Shown: positions 1 through 4,783 of the stretch, piece after piece | Layout of the letters: each line of letters starts with the position of its first letter | Position numbering within the stretch: the first letter of the stretch is position 1 | Origin: JAEDES01 sp045649455 | GTDB lineage: Bacteria > Bacillota_I > Bacilli_A > RF39 > UBA660 | Assembly: GCA_045649455.1 (NCBI GenBank) | Contig: JAZRPV010000021.1 | Coordinates: 1 to 13,132 of the forward strand | Direction of reading: 5' to 3' | Length of the DNA: 13,132 bases | Position numbers and translations under genes: made by a program | Notes under the pieces: generated by a model | Database searches by the model: none | What the model was told of the DNA's origin: nothing | What the model saw: the letters and a program-made list of their open reading frames with translations, nothing else

Positions 1-2
1 AA

Positions 3-200
3 AAATTAAAAAAATATCGAGAAGGTTATAGAAAAGAAATTGATTATTGGAGAATACAATATGATAATTACAAATCAAGAAATGAAAAAGCAATAGATAA
101 ATTATATTGTTATGGAGAAGTATTTGATAGCAAAATATTACAACAATTCCAAAAAGAAATGTTAGAAATATTACAAGGAGAAGATAATGGCAACAATTGA
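3..200 (+). CDS. 5'-truncated small early protein, paralogue of the next gene
   Basis: An open frame runs in from the left edge and stops with TGA at 198-200, so only the last 65 residues are present. It is rich in Lys, Tyr, Asp and Glu and looks helical. Its end (KAIDKLY, then LEILQGEDN) lines up with the end of the following protein (KAIAYIE, then LQILQGKDN), so the two appear to be related. This gene overlaps its neighbour by 14 bases, and the ribosome binding site of that neighbour (AAGGAGAAG) lies inside this frame. That supports real, coupled translation. I do not recognise the family beyond small phage proteins ending in an LQG-type tail. The function is unknown and the true start lies outside the window. 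Confidence 0.6.
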   Translation, partial: KLKKYREGYRKEIDYWRIQYDNYKSRNEKAIDKLYCYGEVFDSKILQQFQKEMLEILQGEDNGNN

Positions 201-420
201 TTTAAAATTAAAATCACATGATGAATTAACTTTTGAAATTACAAGATTATGTACAGATAATTATTTAAAACAAATAAAAATAGATGAATTACAACAAAGA
301 ATAGATAAAGCAATTGCATATATAGAGGCAGGAAAAACTTTTGTCAATGAAGAAACAGCCAAGTTAGTTGAACATATACAAAATGATTTATTACAAATAT
401 TACAAGGAAAAGATAATTAA
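187..420 (+). CDS. small hypothetical early protein (77 aa)
   Basis: The ATG at 187 is preceded by AAGGAGAAG at 175-183, inside the upstream gene. The 77-residue product is acidic/basic mixed and predicted largely helical. The middle (QIKIDELQQRIDKAIAYIE, roughly residues 29-47) has heptad-like spacing suggestive of a short coiled coil. Its C-terminus (LLQILQGKDN) resembles that of the preceding partial gene, which suggests tandem duplication. The stop codon is the first part of an 18-bp inverted repeat. Position in the early block suggests a regulatory or DNA-binding accessory role, but nothing in the sequence proves it. Cys is rare, and no membrane segment or signal peptide is seen. Confidence 0.7.
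   Translation: MATIDLKLKSHDELTFEITRLCTDNYLKQIKIDELQQRIDKAIAYIEAGKTFVNEETAKLVEHIQNDLLQILQGKDN
395..417 (+). repeat. second copy of a 23-base direct repeat (first copy 166-188)
   Basis: Bases 166-188 and 395-417 match at 22 of 23 positions; the only difference is G versus A in the AAGGAGAAG/AAGGAAAAG segment. The first copy carries the ribosome binding site and start region of the gene at 187. The second copy encodes the C-terminus of that same gene. This is the DNA trace of the shared LQG(E/K)DN protein tail and fits a tandem duplication or recombination between early-gene ends. Confidence 0.75.
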
Positions 421-458
421 TTATATTTAGTATATACTAATATACTAAATATAATTAA
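417..458. promoter_or_regulatory. perfect 18-bp inverted repeat, possible operator or mRNA hairpin
   Basis: Bases 417-434 are the exact reverse complement of 441-458, with a six-base centre (435-440). All pairs are A-T except one (G430-C445). The octamer TATACTAA occurs in direct tandem at 433-440 and 441-448, and its inverse TTAGTATA lies at 427-434, so three copies of one octamer build the element. The left arm includes the stop codon of the upstream gene, and the right arm ends at the AAAGGAG ribosome binding site (457-463) of the next gene. There is no T-run, so a standard terminator is unlikely. A repressor operator or an RNA hairpin gating the next start is possible, by inference only. 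Confidence 0.55.
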
Positions 459-468
459 AGGAGATGAA

Positions 469-672
469 ATGAAAATCAATAATAATTATCTGGATAAATT
501 TATAAAACTAAAGGGTAAGTATTTATACCCAGTCTTAAGAGGTATTTACTTATGTTTTGATAAAGAAGGTTATTACACTGGAATTGAAATGTATTACAAC
601 CCCAAATATAATATTGATAAAAGTTGTGAAAAAATATTATATAATCTTATTAGACTTGGTTATATCGAATAG
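469..672 (+). CDS. small hypothetical early protein (67 aa)
   Basis: The ATG at 469 follows AAAGGAG at 457-463 with a five-base gap. The product is 67 residues, Tyr- and Lys-rich (predicted pI basic), with segments such as YLYPVLRGIYLCFDKEGYY that look like short beta strands. It ends KILYNLIRLGYIE, a likely helix. There is no transmembrane segment, signal peptide or known motif. The gene sits just after the 18-bp inverted repeat, which could control it. Its TAG stop (670-672) overlaps the ribosome binding site of a 12-residue micro-ORF. I do not recognise the family. Confidence 0.65.
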   Translation: MKINNNYLDKFIKLKGKYLYPVLRGIYLCFDKEGYYTGIEMYYNPKYNIDKSCEKILYNLIRLGYIE

Positions 673-683
673 GTGGTGATATT

Positions 684-722
684 ATGGCTTGTGGTAAAAA
701 AGGTCGGGGCGGTAAACGATAA
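684..722 (+). CDS. 12-residue basic micro-ORF
   Basis: The frame encodes MACGKKGRGGKR and then stops with TAA. It is preceded by AGGTGGTGA (671-679), a good ribosome binding site seven bases or so from the ATG, which overlaps the stop of the previous gene. That coupling matches the real genes here. The peptide is very basic (five Lys/Arg of twelve) and glycine-rich, so nucleic-acid binding is conceivable. It could instead be a leader peptide whose translation affects folding of the hairpin element that starts about five bases after its stop. Size alone means chance cannot be excluded. Confidence 0.45.
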   Translation: MACGKKGRGGKR

Positions 723-726
723 CTAA

Positions 727-827
727 GATGCTACTTACTGGTAGCATACTGAGGATGTAAGGATATTTATGGAAACTCTTTATTATTTAAAAGATATGCC
801 ATCCTCAGTATGGTGCTACTAAGTATC
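727..827 (+). ncRNA. long imperfect hairpin element (structured RNA candidate)
   Basis: Left arm 732-757 pairs with right arm 800-825 in three helices, 23 base pairs in all. These are 732-737/820-825 (6 bp), then 741-746/814-819 (6 bp) after a three-base left bulge (738-740), then 747-757/800-810 (11 bp) after a three-base right bulge (811-813). The loop is 758-799 (42 bases) and may contain a minor hairpin (778-781/790-793). A competing local hairpin, 728-734 with 741-747 (7 bp perfect), would exclude the middle helix, so a two-state switch is possible. Stretches here are more G/C-rich than their surroundings and contain no convincing gene. The element ends just before a ribosome binding site (831-838). 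It could be a packaging-RNA equivalent (phi29 phages need a pRNA of about 120-170 nt) or a cis-regulatory mRNA structure; the choice is unproven. Confidence 0.5.
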
Positions 828-845
828 AGAAAGGAAGGTGTAATA

Positions 846-1013
846 ATGCTAAAATTAAAAGTAGAAATTAACGAAGAAACTAAGGGGAATGTTAATGTTA
901 AAATGATAACCCCGAAGGATATCAGCAAAAATACAGAAAATGAAGTTAACACTGCTAGATTCATTGTTGAGAAAATGGAAGAAATATTTAATGGTAAGAA
1001 AGAGGAGGATTAA
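846..1013 (+). CDS. small hypothetical protein (55 aa)
   Basis: I chose the ATG at 846 because AAGGAAGG (831-838) lies seven bases upstream. The in-frame ATG at 810 lies inside the hairpin element and has no binding site. The product (MLKLKVEINEETKGNVNVK...) starts with a likely beta hairpin and ends in a charged helix (RFIVEKMEEIFNGKKEED). No known domain is recognised. Its length and its place in the early block recall small phi29 modulators, but I see no similarity to p56 or p5. The ribosome binding site of the next gene (AGGAGG, 1003-1008) lies within its last codons. Confidence 0.65.
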   Translation: MLKLKVEINEETKGNVNVKMITPKDISKNTENEVNTARFIVEKMEEIFNGKKEED

Positions 1014-1016
1014 ACT

Positions 1017-1385
1017 ATGAAATATTCTAAAAAAGAAGTTAAAACAGAAGAAAAGGAAAGATTTGATTTACAAGAGTGTTTTACTTTATGGTTACATAAA
1101 GGTAAAAATGGTGTAAAATACTTAAGTGGTAATGCTGGCGAAAACAAAATTGTAGCTTTCTTTAATCAAAAGAAAAACGATAAACAACCAAGTGTAAGGA
1201 TTTATGATCTTAAAGATGATGGCTCTACGGGTGAAGAAATTATTACATTATGGGAATATAAATCTAAACAAGGCAACGATTATTTGTCAGGTAAAACTAA
1301 TGAAAATGAAAATATTATTGCCTTTTATGGCGATGAACACCAAGAAAAAAGACCATATATCAGGGGATATTTCAAAAAGGATTAA
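1017..1385 (+). CDS. two-repeat early protein, possible nucleic-acid-binding (DUF736-like pattern)
   Basis: The 122-residue product contains two copies of one domain about 54 residues apart. Copy 1 (residues 22-67) runs FTLW, YLSGN, KIVAFF, PSVRIYDLKD. Copy 2 (76-122) runs ITLW, DYLSGK, NIIAFY, PYIRGYFKKD. Each copy alternates short beta strands with charged loops. The pattern x-LW-x(3)-KxG-x-YLSG followed by a hydrophobic strand resembles DUF736-like small beta proteins of phages and plasmids. From memory only, a single-stranded or double-stranded DNA-binding role (filling the place of phi29 p5 or p6) is plausible but unproven. The ribosome binding site AGGAGG is at 1003-1008. The gene lies 14 bases upstream-coupled to its neighbours and shortly ahead of the replication genes. 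Confidence 0.7.
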   Translation: MKYSKKEVKTEEKERFDLQECFTLWLHKGKNGVKYLSGNAGENKIVAFFNQKKNDKQPSVRIYDLKDDGSTGEEIITLWEYKSKQGNDYLSGKTNENENIIAFYGDEHQEKRPYIRGYFKKD

Positions 1386-1387
1386 TT

Positions 1388-1696
1388 ATGCGACTAGGTA
1401 AAGTTTATTATAACTTAAATGAATCAACTTATATATTTAAGTATGAAAGATTTACCTTTGTATTCTCTTCAAAATTTTATATCGAAAAATTTAAGAAAGA
1501 ATTATCTTCTTATGTAGATATTGAATCAAGGAAGATTATCAGTAAATATCAAGTTAATCTTGAAGGTACGGAATACCTTGCACTATCTTTATATAAGAAA
1601 ATTGAAAAACGTGGTTTTAAAGTATTATTTAAAGATGAAGAAATACAAGAAAACCAAGGATTTACAATAAATGTTAGTTACTTAAAATATGTTTAA
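1388..1696 (+). CDS. conserved-looking hypothetical phage protein (102 aa)
   Basis: The ATG at 1388 is three bases past the previous stop, with a modest AAAAAGG site at 1374-1380. The protein is rich in Phe, Tyr and Lys. It carries an FVFSSKFYIEKFKKEL segment (about residues 24-39) and a later YLALSLYKKIEKRGFKV segment (about 63-79). I associate this pairing with unannotated proteins of small Firmicute phages, but I cannot name a family. There is no membrane segment or catalytic motif. Its stop codon is fused to the strong AAGGAGGT site of the terminal protein gene, so the two are cotranscribed and probably coupled. Confidence 0.65.
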   Translation: MRLGKVYYNLNESTYIFKYERFTFVFSSKFYIEKFKKELSSYVDIESRKIISKYQVNLEGTEYLALSLYKKIEKRGFKVLFKDEEIQENQGFTINVSYLKYV

Positions 1697-1710
1697 GGAG
1701 GTAAGCAATT

Positions 1711-2514
1711 ATGGCTATTAGATATGATAAAGGATTACAAAGTGAGATTAGAAGAGTTGTATCTAATTTCAATCAAAAAATAGCAAGGCTTGAAAAGCTA
1801 CAAGATAATTTATACCTACCGGAAAAAGTAACTGTTAAAGGAATATTATCAGAGGTAAATAATCGAAAGCAATTAAAAAGAAAACTAGAATCTTTAAAAA
1901 GATTTTCGAAAAGAGGTATTGAAAAAACGGTTACTACCCCTGGTGGTGTTTCACTTTCTAAATATGAACTAGAAGAAACCGAACGTAGTCTAAGAAGATT
2001 AAAGGCAAGTTTAACAAGACAAATAAATAAATATGGAAATATAAAGCCAACGGTATTTGGGGTCGAACAATCTGCTACTTATGCTCAAATGGGTAGTCAG
2101 CAACTTGCTAATTTAAAAGCAAGAAGAGGAAGCCTAAACTTTAATTTAAAAAGTTTAGGTAAACAGGCTTTTAATGAAGCAAAAAGAGTGATTGAAGCCA
2201 GTCTTCGAAGAGAGCGATACCGTAAAGAGCTCTTCATGTATAATTATGAAGATAAGATGTTATTTAACTTAGGTTATTATGTTGGTTATGATAAAGACAA
2301 AATAGCCTATATTAAAAGTAAACTTATGTTATTAGATGAAAACGAATTTTTAAATTTATTTAATACAGAAAAAGCAATTCAAGCAATTGCCGAATACTAT
2401 CCGGAATCCTCAAGGGGTTATGCTAACCCTGAAAACATTAAAGATGAAGTAACGGCTTTATACGATGAATTGTATAACAATATTGATGATATAGTGGCTG
2501 ACTATATGAAATAA
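1711..2514 (+). CDS. putative terminal protein (DNA replication primer, phi29 gp3-like)
   Basis: Terminal proteins supply the hydroxyl that primes DNA synthesis at the genome ends and stay covalently bound to the 5' ends. The call rests on context and form. The gene lies directly upstream of a protein-primed DNA polymerase, as phi29 gene 3 precedes gene 2. The product is 267 residues, against 266 in phi29. It is highly basic and helical in the first two thirds (for example NRKQLKRKLESLKRF), followed by a more acidic C-terminus. Phi29 primes from Ser232; here Ser233 and Ser234 (YYPESSRGY) sit at nearly the same place and are the best candidates, by position only. Direct sequence similarity to phi29 gp3 is weak. 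The ribosome binding site AAGGAGGT at 1695-1702 is perfect. Confidence 0.75.
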   Translation: MAIRYDKGLQSEIRRVVSNFNQKIARLEKLQDNLYLPEKVTVKGILSEVNNRKQLKRKLESLKRFSKRGIEKTVTTPGGVSLSKYELEETERSLRRLKASLTRQINKYGNIKPTVFGVEQSATYAQMGSQQLANLKARRGSLNFNLKSLGKQAFNEAKRVIEASLRRERYRKELFMYNYEDKMLFNLGYYVGYDKDKIAYIKSKLMLLDENEFLNLFNTEKAIQAIAEYYPESSRGYANPENIKDEVTALYDELYNNIDDIVADYMK

Positions 2515-2516
2515 AA

Positions 2517-3293
2517 TTGAGAAAATTTACTGCTGATTTTGAAACAAATGTAGATGAAAATGATTGTAGAGTATGGGCATATAGTATCTGCGAAATAGGT
2601 AATGTTGATAACTTTATCTATGGCACCCATATTGAAGATTTTATCCACTGGTGTGCTAATCCGAAAGAAAACTATGTACTCTACTTTCATAATTTAAAAT
2701 TTGATTCAGAATATATCTTCAGCTATTTACTCAATAATGGTTATGAATGTATTAAAACCAAAAAAGAACGAAGAGATAAAACCTTCACTACTTTAATAAG
2801 TGAAATGGGACAATTCTACTCTTTAGAAATATATTTTGATACACATAATAAAAAGCATGTTAATAAGGTAACAATTTATGATAGTTTAAAAATTCTCAAT
2901 TTTTCGGTTGAACAGATTGCTAAAGATTTTGATTTACCGATTAGAAAACTAGAGATTGATTATAAAGAAAATCGAAGTGTAGACCATATTTTAACCGAGG
3001 ATGAAATAGCATACATTAAAAATGATGTTGAGATTATGGCACGAGCTTTAGACATTATGTTTAAAGAAGATTTAAAAAAGATGACTATTGGTTCTAATGC
3101 TTTAAACAATTATAAGTCAATATTAAAACATTTTAATAGTTATTATCCGGAAATACCTTATCAGATTGATTATGATATTAGAGGGGCATACAAAGGTGGT
3201 TTTACTTACCTTTCGCCTAAGTATCAAAATAAGGAGGTGGTGTGTGGAATTGTACTTGATGTCAATTCCCTCCCGTATATCCTTCGGTTATGA
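2517..3293 (+). CDS. protein-primed family B DNA polymerase, N-terminal part (exonuclease and start of palm)
   Basis: This is clearly the front half of a phi29-type polymerase. Exo I is ADFET (Asp7, Glu9), Exo II is YFHNLKFD (Asn59, Asp63), Exo III is YIKND (Tyr166, Asp170), and the YKGG motif is at 225-228. Motif A begins DVNSL (Asp248), which is expected to continue YPS. Instead the frame reads PYILRL and stops. Deleting five bases (for example 3271-3275) restores DVNSLYPSVM and joins this frame to the next ORF. The start is TTG at 2517: no ATG is in frame, and the upstream stop in this frame is at 2499. No binding site is visible, so translation probably depends on the terminal protein gene that ends two bases before. 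Alone, this product could proofread but not polymerise. Confidence 0.9.
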   Translation: MRKFTADFETNVDENDCRVWAYSICEIGNVDNFIYGTHIEDFIHWCANPKENYVLYFHNLKFDSEYIFSYLLNNGYECIKTKKERRDKTFTTLISEMGQFYSLEIYFDTHNKKHVNKVTIYDSLKILNFSVEQIAKDFDLPIRKLEIDYKENRSVDHILTEDEIAYIKNDVEIMARALDIMFKEDLKKMTIGSNALNNYKSILKHFNSYYPEIPYQIDYDIRGAYKGGFTYLSPKYQNKEVVCGIVLDVNSLPYILRL

Positions 3294-4261
3294 AAAACGA
3301 AAAACTTCCGTTTGGGTTACCTATCTTTTTTGAAGGGGAATACAAAAAAGACATTTTACATCCGTTATATGTACAAATGCTTAGTTGTTCTTTTGATATC
3401 AAACCAAACATGATACCGACCATTCAAATAAAGAATAGTCCATCTTACATACCTAATGAATATATTGAAACAACAAATGGAGATATTGTTACTTTAACAC
3501 TTACCAATGTTGATTTAGAATTATTTTTTAAACACTATAATGTTAAAAATATAACTTATCATTCAGGTTGGAAATTTAAACAAATAAAAGGCTTATTTGA
3601 TGAATATATTAATATCTGGTCAGATAAAAAGATTGAAGCCAAAAAAGAAGGGAACGGTGCTTTATACCGAATAGCAAAATTAATGCTCAATTCTCTATAT
3701 GGCAAATTTGCGAAAAACCCTGTGCAAAGAAGTAAATATCCTTACCTCAATGAAGAAGGAATTGTAAAATATGGATTATATCCGATGGAAGTTACCAAGG
3801 GTTTATATATTCCGACTGGTGCCTTTATAACGGCTCTTGCTCGGAAAAAGACCATTGAAACGAGCCAAAAAATTAGAGATTATACAATGAAAAAATACGG
3901 TAAAGATTATTATATTTATTCAGATACAGATTCTATTCACATGTTAGAACTTCCCGAAAACGAGCTTAAACAATTTTTAGATATTGATGATTATATTCTA
4001 GGTTATTGGAAATTAGAAAGTAAATTTAAAAGAGGTAAATTCATAAGACAAAAATGTTATATTGAAGAAGATTATGAAGATAAAATTAATGTTACGGTAG
4101 CAGGACTACCGAAAAAATTAGGAAAATATATTAACTTTAACAATTTTGAAGCGGGATTTAGTGTCTTAGCTTCAGAAAATGATAAAGATCATAAATTAAC
4201 TTACAAACATGTAAAAGGTGGGGTAATGTTAGTAGATACTGATTTTACAATAAAAGATTAA
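3290..4261 (+). CDS. protein-primed family B DNA polymerase, C-terminal part (palm, TPR regions, thumb)
   Basis: This 323-residue frame continues the polymerase right after motif A. It opens MKNEKLPFGLPIFFEGEY, matching the phi29 stretch that follows DVNSLYPAQM. Motif B is KLMLNSLYGKF (about 130-140). Motif C is YSDTDS (210-215, with catalytic Asp212 and Asp214). The thumb KCY motif is at 255-257, and the end, GGVMLVDTDFTIK, is the family signature terminus. Together the two halves make about 581 residues, against about 575 in phi29. The ATG overlaps the TGA of the first half (ATGA), with no ribosome binding site, so re-initiation is possible. Equally, the ATG may just be an internal Met of an ancestral single gene. 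A real frameshift, a split enzyme and an assembly error all remain open. Confidence 0.9.
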   Translation: MKNEKLPFGLPIFFEGEYKKDILHPLYVQMLSCSFDIKPNMIPTIQIKNSPSYIPNEYIETTNGDIVTLTLTNVDLELFFKHYNVKNITYHSGWKFKQIKGLFDEYINIWSDKKIEAKKEGNGALYRIAKLMLNSLYGKFAKNPVQRSKYPYLNEEGIVKYGLYPMEVTKGLYIPTGAFITALARKKTIETSQKIRDYTMKKYGKDYYIYSDTDSIHMLELPENELKQFLDIDDYILGYWKLESKFKRGKFIRQKCYIEEDYEDKINVTVAGLPKKLGKYINFNNFEAGFSVLASENDKDHKLTYKHVKGGVMLVDTDFTIKD

Positions 4262-4263
4262 TA

Positions 4264-4292
4264 TTGTTACCATTATTATAAAATGCTATAAT
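4264..4292 (+). promoter_or_regulatory. sigma70-type promoter ahead of the lysis cassette
   Basis: TTGTTA (4264-4269), a 17-base spacer and TATAAT (4287-4292). TGC directly before the -10 makes an extended -10 (TGnTATAAT). It lies just after the polymerase stop. The predicted start of transcription is near 4299, at the GGTGA ribosome binding site of the next gene, which would give a leader of only about ten bases. Confidence 0.7.
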
Positions 4293-4308
4293 ATAATTGG
4301 TGAATAAT

Positions 4309-4509
4309 ATGAATGAAATTGTGGTTGGTGTTTTAGCTTTAATTGGAACTTGTGTTGGTTCGATAGGAGGTATATTAGCAAGTAACAAACTTGTTATGTA
4401 CCGCCTTTCGCAACTTGAGGATAAAGTGTCTAAACATAACAACCTTATTGATAGAATGTATAAGGTTGAAAATAGAGTTACTCTTTTAGAAGATGAAATG
4501 AAGAAATAG
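4309..4509 (+). CDS. small membrane protein with coiled coil (holin-associated, XhlA/DUF7365-like)
   Basis: The product is 66 residues from the ATG at 4309; I prefer this to TTG 4297 because GGTGA (4299-4303) sits at the right distance. One transmembrane segment spans about residues 3-25 (IVVGVLALIGTCVGSIGGIL). It is followed by a charged heptad-patterned helix (YRLSQLEDKVSKHNNLIDRMYKVE...). N-terminal membrane anchor plus cytoplasmic coiled coil, next to a holin and endolysin, is typical of small Firmicute phage proteins annotated as XhlA-like or holin-like. It may assist pore formation or lysis timing. The overlap of its TAG with the AGGAGG of the next gene shows tight coupling. Confidence 0.75.
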   Translation: MNEIVVGVLALIGTCVGSIGGILASNKLVMYRLSQLEDKVSKHNNLIDRMYKVENRVTLLEDEMKK

Positions 4510-4517
4510 GAGGAATT

Positions 4518-4709
4518 ATGAAAAAATGGTTTAAATATGCTGGGATAAGAGCATTAAAAACAACTTGTCAAACTGCTATTGCAATGATACCGGTAGGGTT
4601 AACAATTAGTGAAGTTGATTGGTTAACTGTTTTATCGACTTCACTACTATCTGGTATTTTATCTTTACTTACTTCTTTAGCAGGACTTCCTGAACTAGAG
4701 GATAAGTAA
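4518..4709 (+). CDS. holin (phage r1t-type family)
   Basis: This 63-residue protein begins with a short basic/amphipathic stretch (MKKWFKYAGIRALKT). Two hydrophobic segments follow, about residues 18-30 (CQTAIAMIPVGL) and 36-55 (WLTVLSTSLLSGILSLLTSL), ending GLPELEDK. The pattern ALKTxxQTAIA ... VDWLxVLSxSLLxGxLSxLTSxAGLPE is the signature of the lactococcal phage r1t holin family. Holins open the cytoplasmic membrane at a set time so that the endolysin can reach the wall. AGGAGG at 4508-4513 is an excellent ribosome binding site. The stop codon shares a base with the start of the next ORF (TAATG). Confidence 0.88.
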   Translation: MKKWFKYAGIRALKTTCQTAIAMIPVGLTISEVDWLTVLSTSLLSGILSLLTSLAGLPELEDK

Positions 4710-4783
4710 TGTTACACTTTTTAATAGGTTTTATTTTAGGCTTCATGTTAATGGCTTTTGTAATAATTGGAAAGGATGACTAA
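4709..4783 (+). CDS. 24-residue single-span membrane peptide (DUF3789-like)
   Basis: The frame is MLHFLIGFILGFMLMAFVIIGKDD, written here in two parts: MLHFLIGFILGF and MLMAFVIIGKDD. It is one hydrophobic span with a short charged tail. It is joined at both ends by TAATG overlaps, to the holin stop and to the endolysin start. AGAGGA at 4697-4702 gives a plausible binding site. The arrangement of a tiny membrane ORF exactly filling the gap between two genes argues for real translation. The shape resembles the very short DUF3789 proteins of phages. Its role could be an accessory holin, an antiholin or simply translational coupling. Confidence 0.65.
   Translation: MLHFLIGFILGFMLMAFVIIGKDD

Noticed and set aside
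767..964. Minus-strand ORF of 65 codons across the hairpin and the gene at 846
   Set aside because: No ribosome binding site. It is antisense to a well-started plus-strand gene, and its hydrophobic content is a by-product of A/T-rich antisense codons.
1204..1401. Plus-strand ORF overlapping the duplicated-domain gene in another frame
   Set aside because: It lies within 1017-1385, which has clear protein repeats and a proper start. The overlapping frame has no binding site.
3260..3293. Programmed -1 ribosomal frameshift joining the polymerase halves
   Set aside because: No clean slippery heptamer is present, and a -1 shift would give DVNSLPVYPS, with two extra residues in motif A, which is unlikely to work. 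It is kept only as a minor option.
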